DNA of 64,000 nucleotides from Gyrodactylus bullatarudis (GCA_012064415.1 SSNU01000063.1:195800-259799); one strand, 5' to 3'. Counted from the stretch's first letter, positions 12,691 through 24,722 are shown. Notes: a model not told the origin generated them from the sequence alone. Translations and numbers: made by a program.

Positions 12691-14849
12691 TCTTGAGTCA
12701 TTTTTGGGTGATTGAATTTCTAGAAAATTCACGCATTTTCCCAAAAGGATATTAAATAACTCTGTATCCTATGCGAAAATTGGGTACTCTTGATTTTTTT
12801 GGAGAAAATGTATAAAAAAAAAGATTGATGATACGAATAAATTCTCTATGCTAAAAGCTTACATTATAATGACTAAGCAATTGAATTTCAAAAGGTGGGC
12901 AAATATCGCTTGAATAAATTCTTGAAAATTTATCCATGTATTTTTCATTCTACAGTATTATTATGCATAACATCAACATAAAGGGAATAAGATCCAGTTT
13001 TCCCAATCGATAGTTAACCCACTTGAAGTTGCAATTACTTCCCACTTCTTAGGAATTGTATTTAGTGTCATTGATACCAAAAAAAGATACATCACCATGC
13101 TGTTATATAGATAAACTGTTTGTTTATTCTTGCGTAATATTTTTCTTCTAGTTGGCCTTAAGCGAGTTCATGGAAGCCCTCTAAAGGATAAATGTATCAC
13201 TGATACATTGTATCTCTCTTGTATTAGAGATTTGAATTCCCAAAAGATAAAGTCGGAATTTTGTAAGAATTATTAATATTTTAATGATGATGAAGATTTT
13301 CTAAAAACCATATTATGAAAAAATAAGTAGATATTTTTTTAATTTCATGTTGACGCCAAAATTCTATATTTTTGAACTTATGATTCAAAAGTGAAAGAAA
13401 TCAGGAACACAAAAAGTCCATTAGGTGTCGCATATTGATTTTTTTGAAATTTTGATGAATTTAGCTGGCGAATCGATCGTAAATCAAAATGGGATTTCTC
13501 GTATAATTTTGATCATAAAAAAATTAAAAACCCAATTCTTCATAAATTACAGGTAGTTAACTGTAAAAAAAGTGTGTTGAGTTAGCAGCGTAGTAGATCA
13601 ACTGGTCTATTGGACTATTGAGAAGAAAGGGGTGGAGAGGAATGTATTGGAATATCACACAAGCTTTCTATAGTAACATAAGGACATTCTCATCAGCAAT
13701 CAAATACTAAACATTCAATTAGTTATGTGACTGGAAAAAGTTGATTTAATTCTTTCAAATAATTCATTGAATAAAAAAGATTAAAATTTCTTTAGTTGTA
13801 TTCAATAAAAGACTAGGGGTATCAAGTAGCGGGATGCCGAAACCAGAAGCTTGAAAAATCATTCAATAGGTTTCTAAACAAAAACTTTTTGTTTGATTAA
13901 AATGAATAAGGATCACTATTATTATCTATCTCAAAAGCTGTACATGATTGTTACATATTTCTTATGTATAAAGAAGAATTTATCAACAAAATCCTGGATT
14001 ATTGAATGGAGAGAATCTTTGAATTTTTGTTCAAAATCAAAATAGATTTCTCTTCTATAATAGAATTGTAATGATTGATATTTTGCATGAATACGTAACG
14101 TAGGATAATAGTAATTTTATTATGATAAATAAATCTACATGGGGCATCATTGAAAAAAACTGAATTAGATAATGTCTATGACCTTTAAGTTCATTTTTCC
14201 CACTCTGATGAGACTTTAAATGTCAAATAATTTAATGAGTATTATCAAATCGATAATGTAAGTCCATATGAAACTTGGGATTTAAAATATACCATAATTT
14301 CCATAGAAATAGTTTTTTCAAAAAACTTTTTCTTCAAATAGTGAAATTGGGTCTCATGATCCAGATTTCAAAAGAATCTTGATCAAACTTGAATTCTTGA
14401 CGAAAAATTGAGAAAAGAATTGAATTCTCGTCTTCATATAAACTACTAGCTTTATATATTTATTTCCAGGATATATGACAGTAGACCTATTCTAACGTCT
14501 CTTCATAAAATTTCGTGTCCATACTATGGATTCCATAGTATCTTCTAATGAATACTCCTGGAGGAAAAGTAGTCCTCAAAAATTAAATTATTGAAAAGAA
14601 CTAATTATTACGAATGTTCTATACGATCAATGTTCGGATCACAATGTCTCGTGTTATTTCCACTTTTCTTCCACATATAAACACATAAACAATAGGGAAA
14701 ACAATTGAATAGATCTCATGACTTTCAAGCATTCTAAGATTTCTAATGTAAAATAACTTTTCTACCATTCTTAACTGTATTGAGAATTTAAAGTTTTGAA
14801 TCTTTCCTATATAATGAGAAAAACAAGAGGGTTTTATAAACCTAATGGG
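12691..14849. other. AT-rich sequence, nothing recognised
   Basis: No protein-like frame is visible. A decayed terminus of the foldback family (TCTCGTCTTCATATAAACTA) lies near 14426-14446. Confidence 0.4.
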
Positions 14850-15476
14850 TTAATTCCAAAAATCACCCCAAAGGAAAAATTTTTCCAATAATCACCCAAA
14901 ATATTTTTTTTAATAATAAGAAATCATTTAATTTAATGATTTCTCTACCCTTTTTTCAGCCCTTGATATTTTACGGCTTTTACACAGTCTTCCATATTTT
15001 TAACCTTCAAGTTCCGACTCCATCAGATTTTCGACGTCACGGAGCATGATAATCTCCGAGTAAGCTGCTTTCAAGGAGATTATTTTGTATTCATATGGGG
15101 CATACTTTTTAAAAACAACTTCTAACTTTTTAGCCACGGAATACAGATGTTAATAGGGATATTCATTAATTTTTGCAAACTAAAAGGACATTGGAGTTTG
15201 GTGAAGTTAACAACTCTTCTTATTTCACTATTTCGATCTTGAGAAACAAATAAATCTTCTTATAGGATAGCAGAAATTTGTAAGAACCTAGATTCGCGTA
15301 AGGTTTTTTCCATCAAGGAGAACGTTCACTTTCAATCTTTCTGAAACTTATGTAGGTTGCATAAAGAATTTTAATCATTCAAGATACACCATTCAATAAG
15401 AGGGGAATTTTGAAATGAGAATAATTGATTCGAGGTAAAGAGTTGAAATATTCATTGGGGTGATTTTTGGAATTAA
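14850..15476. mobile_element. inverted-repeat element flanked by TTAA
   Basis: The ends are TTAA-TTCCAAAAATCACCCC on the left and its complement, GGGGTGATTTTTGGAA-TTAA, on the right. A 627-bp unit with a TTAA duplication is the signature of piggyBac-type insertion, although the terminal bases differ from the usual CCC. There is no internal ORF. Confidence 0.65.
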
Positions 15477-15909
15477 CCCAAACCTAATTCATATCAAGAT
15501 TTTGGGATTTTAAATTTTTTTGAACATTTCTATTGGTAACAGAGTGGAAGTATGGCGAGAAGATGTCTCAAAATTAGACAAATAAACTGATAATTGTCAT
15601 TAAAACTTTGAAAAAGATCCAACATTTTGATGAATTTCGTCGTGAAAATGATAAAAAATAGGAATTTAAAGTTTAACTCTAGAAAGACATTTTAATTTTT
15701 CCTTGGGAGTTTAAATACAAATGGAGGCGTTAAAGACCCCCAAATGTCATTCATTAAGGGTTAAGCGAATTCAATACCTTTATCTTTGTTGATCCCTTTC
15801 AAACGGAAAAATTCCAATTATTAGTTTGGGTTAGAGAATTTGTAAAAATCATATATCTTACAAATCATATCAGAGAGAAGGGGGATTCATCGATTCGCAT
15901 AATATACAC

Positions 15910-16344
15910 CTAGTTAATATGAAGATGGGAATTTATGATTTATACAAAATTCTTAATTTTTTCATCAAAAAATCGAATTTGATCAAGAATTTTTGGAATC
16001 TAGATCATTTGGCCTCTTTCACGATTTTGAAATATCAAATTTCATCGACTTTCAAGTAGGAAAAATGATCAAAAAACCCAAATTTGATTTTGTCACGATT
16101 ATGGGGTGATTTTCAAAACTAGATTCAGCATATTTAATTTCTTTGTCTTAATGTGATCCTAAAACTCAACTTTTGATCACTCTCTCAGATTTCAAATTTG
16201 CTGTATTTTCCTTAAAAATTGATTTTTTCTAAATTTTTTTTCTCAGTATCGTGAAAGAGGGCCTCTTGATCTAGATTCCAAAAAATCTTGATCAAATACG
16301 ATTTCTTGATGAGAAAATTAAGCATATTGTAAAAATCATAAATT
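15910..16344. repeat. foldback family copy, right terminus lost
   Basis: Begins CTAGTTAATATGAAGATGGG. The outer arms (GATCAAGAATTTTTGGAATC near 15980, complement near 16280) fold back on each other. It stops at 16344, where another palindromic element begins. Confidence 0.7.
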
Positions 16345-17476
16345 CCGTGAGTCTGGTAAATCAGTGAGTCTTGGTAATTCACTAGTGTATGATCGTAATC
16401 AGTAGACTTGGACGAAATTTTGGAAAATTACTTAAATCGTCCATCGATATGAAAAAACTAATCTTTAAGTATTTAAATATAATCCCACCCAATTTCGCTT
16501 CAAAATACCTTTCCATGCTTCTGGAATAAGATAAACAAAATTGTTAAAATTTTCAAATTTAGAACGTTTTATATTGTTTTTTATTTATAATTTTAACTTG
16601 AATTTACATTACATAAAGTTGTAAAGATGACTTAAATCCTTTAAAAATAGTTTTTTAATAGCTCAAAACAAAATTTCTCTTATTTTTCAAGCATGGAAAG
16701 TTATTTTGAAGCGAAATTCGGTGGGATTATATTTAAATACTTAAAGATTAGTTTTTTCATATCGATGGACGATTTAGGTAATTTTGCAAAATTTCGTCTT
16801 AGTAATCAGTGTGACTTTAGTGAGTCTTACTAATAAGCCTTCATTACCCAAACACACTGGGAAGGTCTGTGAATTCAACAGCTCAACTACTTTATGAGAA
16901 AAAATTATAGCATGAATAATTGATTTATTGCCTCAAGGTAAAGAAAGATATAGGGTTGCATAAAACTTGATTCTTTTTACATTTACAGGTGAGTATTTTA
17001 CGATATCTAATGCAATTTGAATATTCCTTATCCATTTCCAAGGGAAAATTTGGCATTAAACTCTCTCAATGACACTAATTACTTTTACACTCGAGATGTC
17101 GTAATAATTTTCAGATATCATATTTTACTGATTAGTTGTTATCAGTTGTTTCTGGGTACCAACTCTATCCAGACCATTTTGTTGATAACTCTTAGTTATC
17201 AGTAATAACTTATTACACGTTTTATAGTTTTGAAATCGCCCCTTCCTCTATCGTCGTCAAGAATTTGAATTTTGCAGTTGTTTTCTATCTTGAAATTAGG
17301 AATTTGCCAGCATCTTGAACATTTTCTTTCGAAAATAATTTCTCAGACACACAATTCACTGACCTTCTCAGTGTGTTTGGGTAATGAAGGCTTATTAGTA
17401 AGACTCACTAAAGTCACACTGATTACCATCATACACTAGTGAATTACCAAGACTCACTGATTTACCAGACTCACGG
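16345..17476. mobile_element. palindromic element interrupted by a second element
   Basis: The left arm (16345-16402 plus 16802-16876) is the inverse of the right arm (about 17352-17476), with termini CCGTGAGTCTGGTAAATCAG. The left arm is split by the 399-bp insertion at 16403-16801. The right arm shows the unsplit state, so the order of events is readable. The 62-codon frame at 17017-17205 in the centre has no recognisable content. Confidence 0.8.
16403..16801. mobile_element. MITE with 8-bp target duplication
   Basis: The terminal inverted repeats run over 100 bp each and start TAGACTTGGACGAAATTT (left) and TAAGACGAAATTT (right, complement). The flanks are both GTAATCAG (16395-16402 and 16802-16809), and the uninterrupted opposite arm of the host element carries this 8-mer once. 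An 8-bp duplication fits hAT, P or Merlin-type transposition. Related copies lie at 41061-41428 and 52795-53165. Confidence 0.85.
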
Positions 17477-17878
17477 TAACAAATACACTGTATATTAAAA
17501 ATACTAGTTAGGATTATAATTCAGGGGATTATTTTTACGAATTAAAGTCTTAATTTATGCGTATATTTTTTTTCGAATGAATACAAGACAAATAAATCCT
17601 TCTAAGGTCATTAAATTCTGACTTAAAATTGGAACACTTTCTAAATGATCATCGAGTAATTGCGAGAAATCAATAGCTATAGTTTTGAATTAGTTTTTGT
17701 TTTTTATAGAGACATTTTATTGGGTGTTAAGAAATATTAATTTGCATTTCAGTTTTCACGCTGGTTTTCATCGTGCTACTTTTTTTTCGTCGACTTTTTT
17801 ATGGCCTCTATTGCTCACCTTTCAAGTGGTATATTCACCATATTGAAAACTTTGACAAAAAAAACAATTTCGTTCTTG
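17477..17878. other. non-coding sequence
   Basis: No feature recognised. Confidence 0.4.
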
Positions 17879-17974
17879 GTGCTTAGGTCGTATATCCCAC
17901 AGGAACGTCTTATTTGATAATGGATTGTCCCATGTCGCTAAGAGGTTCCTTGTGGGATATATTACCTAAGCACC
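17879..17974. repeat. short inverted repeat, arms of about 30 bp
   Basis: GGTGCTTAGGTCGTATATCC and its imperfect complement flank a 35-bp centre. The sequence just after it (AGAACGAAATATTTCTAGTA) recurs at about 44738-44757, so this is a dispersed small element. Confidence 0.7.
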
Positions 17975-18436
17975 TAGAACGAAATATTTCTAGTAACCTT
18001 TGTATAGGTGCTGCATTATTCAAAAAAAAAAACAAAACTTAGAATGTGAATTTTCAATTAATTCAATAAGTATGTAAACGATAACCTTTTAATCTATTCT
18101 GTGAATCAACATTACAACCTAGAAAAAAATAACAGCTGGATTTAGAAAATTTAGAAGAGATTGAAAAAACTTACTTCAAAAATTTTAAGTAAAGCATTTC
18201 AGACATTAATTGCACCTCCAAAATATTCAAACTTGGGCTTAGATGACTGTAGTAACAAACCTACTAATTAATATCACAACCAAAACTTATTTATGATCGG
18301 TTTGAAATGATCATTTTTTCATTTCTTCTTGGAAGTCATGTGATAACTAGGGATAAATTATTTCTTCATGATCAAGCATATTAAACTATACGGATGGAAT
18401 ATCGAATCCATTTTCAGAATTTCAAAGATTTTAGTA
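17975..18436. other. non-coding sequence
   Basis: Nothing beyond the shared 35-bp tail of the preceding inverted repeat. Confidence 0.4.
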
Positions 18437-18700
18437 TGAAGCTACTTAATATGAAGATGGGAATTAATGATTTTTTCAAAGAAAAAATCGAATTTGATCA
18501 AGATTTTTTGGAATCTTGAAAGCAAATTTTCACACGATGATGGGCTAATTCTCAAAATCAGCTTATTTGATTTCCTTGTCTAATCGTGATCCTAAAAAAT
18601 CAACTTTGGATCACTCTCTCACGTTGAAATCAGCAAAAATGGGAATCTGACGCTACTTAAGAAAGGGGGGGCCTTATGATCTAGATTCCAATATATCTTG
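18437..18700. repeat. foldback family copy, cut by a retroelement fragment
   Basis: Begins CTACTTAATATGAAGATGGG. The outer-arm complement ends at TAGATTCCAATATATCTTG, where the reverse-transcriptase fragment joins. Confidence 0.6.
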
Positions 18701-19115
18701 CTGTGTGAATTCAAACCAGTTATATACCACTCCTAGGTCTTTTACAAGTTCTTTTGGAAGGATTTTTGTTTCCCCAATAAAAATGTTCAGATCAAGTATG
18801 CTTGACTCACATGGGGTTATGTAAAATGATTTCTCTTTGTTTGGAGAAAGACCTAGGTGTCTAAGCTTTGCAGATATGAGCTCAAGTTCATTATTTTTTG
18901 TAGCAACATTGTAGTATTCGTTGAAATTGAAAACTATTTTGAAGTCATCTGCATACTTGAAGATTTTGAAATTTTCAGTTTGGATTTCAGCAAATAGAAA
19001 GTTAAATACTGAATCTATCATATCAATCACGAAAAAGAGTACATATATTTTATGCCAAATGAGTTGCTTTGTTCAACGCTTACTAATTCGACTCATTTTT
19101 GATTTTGAGAAAAGT
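18701..19115 (-). pseudogene. non-LTR retrotransposon reverse transcriptase fragment
   Basis: The minus-strand frame contains FKYADDFKIVFNF, the YADD catalytic box of reverse transcriptases. It continues with LRHLGLSPNKEKS and LPKELVKDLGVVY, which match the order after YADD in LINE-type enzymes (the strand-shift thumb region with a K-x-LGVV motif). Upstream, a second frame (19040-19110) gives a degraded version of the SGVPQGS..GP box, so at least one frameshift is present. The last eight residues of the open frame (18674-18700) come from the neighbouring foldback repeat, which shows a fusion by insertion. It is 5'-truncated and non-functional. The clade (CR1/Jockey-like) is uncertain. Confidence 0.75.
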
Positions 19116-19980
19116 TATCTTAACCACATGACAAGAAAATTAATTTTTTTTGTGAAATCATTCTAATCTCTTCTTTCTAACAAACAATTTTTATTCAATA
19201 AATAAAGGTCGTTCAAAGAACATCCTTTGCAAACATTTAATCAAAGACTGTATACTTAAAACCCTGACTAAAAATTGCTTAGCATTCTTTTCAAGCGTCT
19301 ATCTTTACTTGTTTATAGAATGGAGAGAAAATAACCATTAAAATAGCATTTTTGTCAGAGAATATAGATTTTTTATATAATCAGACTAAATTTTTAAAGT
19401 GCAAAATTTCTACTTTTCAACTGCTCATAGAATGCTAACGATTTCATTCATTGGGAATTATTTTAGCGTAAAAGTATTACTAAAATTTGGTGTAATTTTG
19501 AGAATTACGTACTTTAATAAAATTCAAAAATAATGGCGTTAAGTTTTAATTCTTAACTGAATAATAATATTCAGCCCCATATATAAGAATAATTCAAATG
19601 CCAATAAAAGCAATACGATTTGCCGAAAAATAGCCCCTTTTTGCATTTTAGCCCATTGTTTTTTGTTAATGGAACTTGAATACGTTTAGATGAAACTCAC
19701 ACGGGAGTTTCAATACTCATGGTAACATATAGAATAGAATGACCATTGATTTTGAGAAAATACGGAAAGATGTAAATAATCAATAACCATTATTTCACCT
19801 TTTCAAATAGTGAAGAACCTTTCTAGAAGATGGGCGAAAGAATCTGTCAAAAAGGATAAAAACAACAGTAACAATTGTCATAATCATTTGTGAAGAAACT
19901 ATCTCAATAGTTTGTAAGGATTGAAGAAAATTGTGGGTTTTTTTCCTTGAAAAATTCCAAAATTCTCTCACTTATTATAA
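19116..19980. other. non-coding sequence
   Basis: No gene or repeat arm is recognised. Confidence 0.4.
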
Positions 19981-20121
19981 ACTGAGCAACTTAAAAAATT
20001 TTTGGAAAGAGATTCCGAATCTGCGTAACATTTTACACAATTATAATAATATCACAACCAAAACTGTCAGTTTGTCGCAAAAATTTATCGCAAAATTTAT
20101 TTTTCGACTTCCCCCAGTGTA
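19981..20121. repeat. dispersed repeat, copy 1 (with 37031-37146)
   Basis: Shared blocks are ACTGAGCAACTTA, TTTATCGCAAAATTT and CCCYCAGTGT. The two copies differ by indels in the middle. Confidence 0.6.
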
Positions 20122-20128
20122 ATTATAA

Positions 20129-20768
20129 AGCTAGTTAATAGGAAGATGGGAATGTACTCACAATTTTATCCAAGTAAAATTCAAAAGTTCTCGCTACTCC
20201 CTATGGGTTGTGTAGACGCTGAATTGCTATATAAAGTTGATCTCATTTGATCGATGATCCAAGAATTATTTGATATACCACACATGTTATGAATTCAGAT
20301 TCAAAATTTTTGATAAATTCAACGTCTGATCTCATGTTATTGATTCGAATAATAACAGGATTTGATCGAAAAATATCCACTAAAACAGAATCTCTGGTTA
20401 ATTAGACTACTTGTAAGTAGACTTCTGAAATGACAATTTAATGGGCTAACTTATAGAACATTTGCCTCCTCTTGTTTTTCAGTAATTTTTCTGAATGACA
20501 AAGAGACTAAGGGGTTTTTAACATTAAAGATATGAAAACGAATCCCTTGCGTTGAGTTTTCATGTCATCGATAATAAAAAGACCAACACGATTAAAAGTA
20601 AACTTAGAGAGAAATAAGATAACCATTTAATGTGCGAGCTTGTTTTCACTAGGTAGAGTCTCACATTCACCCTCTCCAAATGCTACTCCCCCTGAATCTA
20701 AATATTATCGCAAAAAAAGTTCAATTTTACTGTTTTCACAGAATTCCCATCTTCATATCAACTAGCTT
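20129..20768. mobile_element. foldback family element with both termini
   Basis: The termini are AGCTAGTTAATAGGAAGATG on the left and the complement of AGCTAGTTGATATGAAGATG on the right. It contains the dispersed repeat 20456-20617, which occurs alone at 9046-9208. No ORF is recognised. Confidence 0.7.
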
Positions 20769-21159
20769 CAGTATGAATAAATTACAAGTAATATATTTGT
20801 AAGTAATGAAGCCATCGCCCTCGCTGGCACTACGGGATTATTGATTTTGATAGTGGATATTTTGATTTTCTATTATTACTCTTAAATGAAGAATTTAGTC
20901 TCTTAGAAAGAATTAAACAGGTTATTAAAATAGCTACATAACTGGAACAATTGTTCAATAATTGAATGGAACTTCTTTTGAATATTCTAGCAATCAATTC
21001 ATGAAGTTTTTTGAAAAATAGCCAAACATTTGAAGATGTTAAAACTTAATTAATGAATGACTATATCCATGTGAACTCTAACTTGTCTTCTTCCACCTAG
21101 ATGTTAGAAATTCGGATAAGCAAGTGTCAATTCCATAAGAGAGTCAAATAATATTCACC

Positions 21160-21280
21160 TCACGTTGGCAGATGTAGACGCGTTTCGTCCTTATTAGGAC
21201 TTGTCAGTACACCATAGCCAGGATTCGAACCCAGGTCTTCAACGTTGTGAGGCAACCACTAGGCCAGAACCCCCGTTCAT
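21160..21280 (-). mobile_element. tRNA-derived SINE with hammerhead tail
   Basis: On the minus strand, a tRNA-like head (21274 down to 21212) carries an A box TGGCCTAGTGG (21256-21266) and a B box GGTTCGAATCC (21221-21231). Both match the RNA polymerase III internal promoter consensus. It is followed directly by a hammerhead-like motif (21213-21171). Schistosome Sm-alpha SINEs have this same head-plus-ribozyme plan. Copy ends and target duplications are not clear. Confidence 0.75.
21171..21213 (-). ncRNA. hammerhead ribozyme motif, core mutated
   Basis: Stem I (GGTGTA with TACATC), CTGACAA, stem II GTCC/GGAC with a six-base loop, GAAA, minimal stem III ACG/CGT with no loop, cleavage triplet GTC. 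The position that should be G8 in CTGANGA is A here, which should abolish catalysis. The stems are intact. Confidence 0.7.
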
Positions 21281-21839
21281 CTCAACACTCCCATGGTATT
21301 GACACCACCTACACACTGGTTTTTTGTGAATAACCAACATGTAGAAATTACATTAATTAAAAATTAATGAATCTTGTTTGGATTTTAAGGTTTACCCGAT
21401 TATTTAAATTCTCTTTACTGACTAATAAGATGAAGTTAAATCTACAAGAAAAAAACTATACTTCTTAGTAGTCATCTAAAATATGAGCATTTTTAGATGA
21501 AAATTAAGTCAGTTGGTACGGGTTTTTCTTTATCCTAGGAATCAGCGTGAAATTATCTATCAGATGATGGTTTGTTTCTCAATTTTCACGAACCACTCCT
21601 AATGTTTATTCTTTGAATAATTTTTATGTCTCATTAAAAATACACTCATAAGTTAGTTTTGGATTCTGCTTATTTTTTCATTTTTATTTAAATCGATAAA
21701 ATCTTGATATTAACGACACACTTCAAATCTATCATTCATGACTAATTGCTTTGAGAAAATTTATGAATCATCTTTAGTTAACAATTTTTATGTACATAGG
21801 AAATATCTTTAAATTCAGTATATCTGTTCTAGGTAATCG
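21281..21839. other. non-coding sequence
   Basis: No feature recognised. Confidence 0.4.
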
Positions 21840-21905
21840 ATGCGGACCCCATTTATATTGATTTTCCTATGACATTTTTGTCATTTCCAGGGCGAGGGTT
21901 AAAAA
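21840..21905 (-). repeat. piggyBac-like terminal copy with TTAACCC end
   Basis: The inverse complement of this segment starts TTAACCCTCGCCCTGGAAAT and continues to an AATCAATATAAATGGGGTCC block shared with 10915-11010 and 37875-37925. Confidence 0.55.
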
Positions 21906-21974
21906 GCCTCTCTTTCTTATCTTATGTCTTCAAACAAAATCAAATCTCTTAGATTACTTACAATTTAGAACCCC

Positions 21975-22278
21975 TTGAACCCAATGTGCTACTGTCTATG
22001 GGAACGAAGAAAATTTTTGATTTGGCTCAAATATTATTGGTCAGTTATAATTATTTTTAAACTTTTGGGATCTTATTCTGAGCTAGGTTGTCTCATGAGT
22101 CTTAAGCTACATTTTCTTCGTTATCATTATGATTTCTTTCATCAAGTTCCCCTTGGAATCTGATGAGCAAGGTGAGAAAATGCACCAAACTCTGAAATTT
22201 ATTGAAGAAAGATATTCACAAGATAACATGGATCATTGTCTGAGTGACTACTGCTGGCTCATAAAATACGCAGAATAA
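21975..22278 (+). pseudogene. deleted copy of the FIDSSK/PPLHIKLG multi-copy family
   Basis: Starting from CYCLWERRK, which resembles the FPCFLCLWESR box of the longer copy at 35231-36316, the frame jumps to SYSELGCLMSLKLHFLRYHY and FFHQVPLG. One frameshift later come GEKMHQTLKFIEERYS and HCLSDYCWLIKYAE, ending in TAA. About 120 residues between the two blocks are missing. This is a degenerate internal-deletion copy with no function expected. Confidence 0.7.
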
Positions 22279-23102
22279 GAATCTAAATTTTTACTCAATA
22301 TTTTTATATTTACAAAAAAGAGTATCATTTTTCTGAAATTAATTCTAAAACTCAATATATTCAACAAAAATCTAAACAAAAATTTCCACCAATAAGTATT
22401 CTGTATAATTCATGCTTTCATTCATCAATATGATTAAACCAATGAGAATTCAGAAATGTAAATTGATAAAAATTCTGGCTTGGAAAAAGCTTAATAACCT
22501 CCAAACGACTGATCCTTCGCTAATAAAAAGGGCACCATTCGAAAGAAAATTGAATTTTACATTGGAATGCTTTTTAAAATTTCAAATTTTATTAAACCTA
22601 CACGTCAAAAAAGAAGAAAAACACTCGAAAAATATGTATTTTTTTAAGGATTTTTCAATTTTTTCTAACTTTTAAAAGCTTTGCGAGAGTGCTAAATTTG
22701 CGTATTACCCATCAATTAACGCGAAATTTTACGCTCTTTTTAATGAGGACAAAATCAATTTCGGATTCCTATGTTTTCATACCAATAATATCAATTAAGT
22801 TCATTGAGATACTCAAAATTAGCAATTTTTGTTTTTTTTGGCCACATTTGCATAAAATTTTATTCCAGAAAAGTTAAATTTGATCAAGATTTTATAAAAA
22901 AATTTTCCAAATCACTACCTGTGTTAATAACCCTAATCATGAAAATCGCATTTTCTGTAAATGGGGGTTTTTGGAACCCCTTGTTGAAAAAAGACAAAAA
23001 ATTGAGTTAAATAGTGAACATTGGAAGCAAAAGTTAATACAATGCTCATTACAGATATTTTTTCCACAAATTTGACAACATTGTTTCATTTTTTAATCTT
23101 TT
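22279..23102. other. AT-rich sequence, nothing recognised
   Basis: Several 60-90-codon frames here overlap each other in different frames, are Phe/Lys/Asn-rich and lack recognisable motifs. I read them as chance. Confidence 0.4.
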
Positions 23103-24722
23103 CTTTGGACCATATGTAATTCTATCTTAAGGAGCTTCTCGTTTCCTGTAGTCGATCAAACCTTCACAAATTTCATATACAAAGTCTCTTCTAGTTATGG
23201 TGAAAGCTGGATTCTTTTTCTTCTTACTTATCGAATATAATACATAGGCATTATAAACGGCCAAATCAAGAGTGTATTAAGCAAGAGGCCATCTTTTTGT
23301 TCCCCTTTTGGATGAGTACAAGCTTTCTATTTGATCTAAGGAATCGACTTCACCTTTGTAAAAAAATGACTTTTTATAGTGGTATAAAATTGCTATTTTT
23401 ATGAAATTATTAGGCTAGGGTGAAATTATTTTTTTCTCCAAACAACTCACGAGAGGATTTACTTTTCTAATAAATTTTAGTATATGGACTTACTCAAAAA
23501 TATTCATCCTGAAATGACAGATAAGACCTTTGGATGAAAGAAATAGCCGAATCAATTGTCAATTTTTGGAAAATAATCCTTTATTAATTTTGCTAGATCC
23601 TCAAAAAAATTTTTTATCGATTTGTGACAGAGAATTTTATCCTAGGCAATAAAAACTTTAGTAATATAACTATAAACCAGTCTGTAATGAGTATTTGAGA
23701 ATACTTATCATAATTACATATGCCAAGTAGTGTTGGTCTGTTAGACAATATCTGATAATATCCTCTTCTTATTTCTCTAGACGTAACTTGAATCTTTCAT
23801 ATACAGCTTATTGTAGAATGCATTTAAAAAGTTTTTAATTCTGATCATACATAAATATATACCATATATGTTTTAGCGAGAATGTATTACCATTGCATCA
23901 TCTCTGTAGTGTGTGGGAAAATAACTATGTTGTTGTGTAGAAAACTAAATTTTTATTTGGAAAATAAAATTCTCGCAGATAGAGTCATGTGATTCTCAAA
24001 ATTTTGATAAGTGAATCAATTCTTGTGCTAGAGAAAAATGATTTATTTTGACCTGATTATCTGAGGGAGACAAGTCAAAATTCTATTTTCTATTTGCTCA
24101 TGGGGTCTCGGAGAAATTTATTGAAAAATTAAAGAAATATCTTCTACTGATCTAATTGAAAAATATGTACTCTTGGAATATCATCCTTATTGGAGCAAGC
24201 TTGTCTCTATTTTGCCCAATGTTTCGTAATGATTTATTATCAAATCTTATGTATTGTTTGATAATTTTTAAACCTTGAATAGCTCATTGAATCTTTGACA
24301 ATCTGTGCTCCAAATTCATCTCCCCACAGCTCCATATTCTTTTGCTTACAAACTCCAAAATAGAGAGATATTCTAATCCACCTACGAATTTCGTCATTTT
24401 GAATTTCTGAGTTTTTGCAATTCATGCTCCTCATGTATAAATTTGTATACTTGGTAACATTTTCAATGATGTAATCACTTATGAATAAGAAGAAAAAAAC
24501 CGCTTGGTTCACGCACCTTTTTGAGATCTTAGTAAGTTCACTGATAAAATTGACCACATTGTGACCTTGATATGGTCGTGTATCCGAATAAACAATAAAA
24601 TCCAAAAAATATTTAGCCGATTTCATTGGAGGATCAAATAAAAATATAGCAACAAATGCTAACACGTTCCGGCCTAGATTGTTCTTCTTATGGATTTCTC
24701 TAAGTCGCAGAAGTGTGTTCAA
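23103..24722 (-). pseudogene. piggyBac-type transposase relic
   Basis: The minus-strand N-terminal part (24722-24240) contains IIENVTKYTNLYMRS, NDEIRRWIRISLYFGVCKQK and FGAQIVKDSMSYSRFKNY, the order seen at the start of the piggyBac DDE domain. A frameshift then leads into IRFDNKSLRNIG and RDKLAPIRMIFQEY (24245-24150), the DKLAPIRP-like box. The C-terminal part (23366-23127) gives KGEVDSLDQIESLYSSKRGT, KRWPLA, an in-frame stop, then LDLAVYNAYVLY, which is the conserved tail of the family. The middle (about 24150-23370) is too decayed to read and the catalytic aspartates cannot be placed. It is a dead DNA transposon copy; TTAACCC-ended short elements elsewhere in the window may be its relatives. 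Confidence 0.8.

Noticed and set aside
21212..21274. A functional tRNA gene
   Set aside because: A and B boxes match, but the acceptor stem does not pair properly and the unit runs straight into a hammerhead motif, so it is a SINE head.
22412..23010. Three overlapping frames of 62-87 codons as small genes
   Set aside because: AT-driven composition, no motifs, and mutual overlap in different frames.
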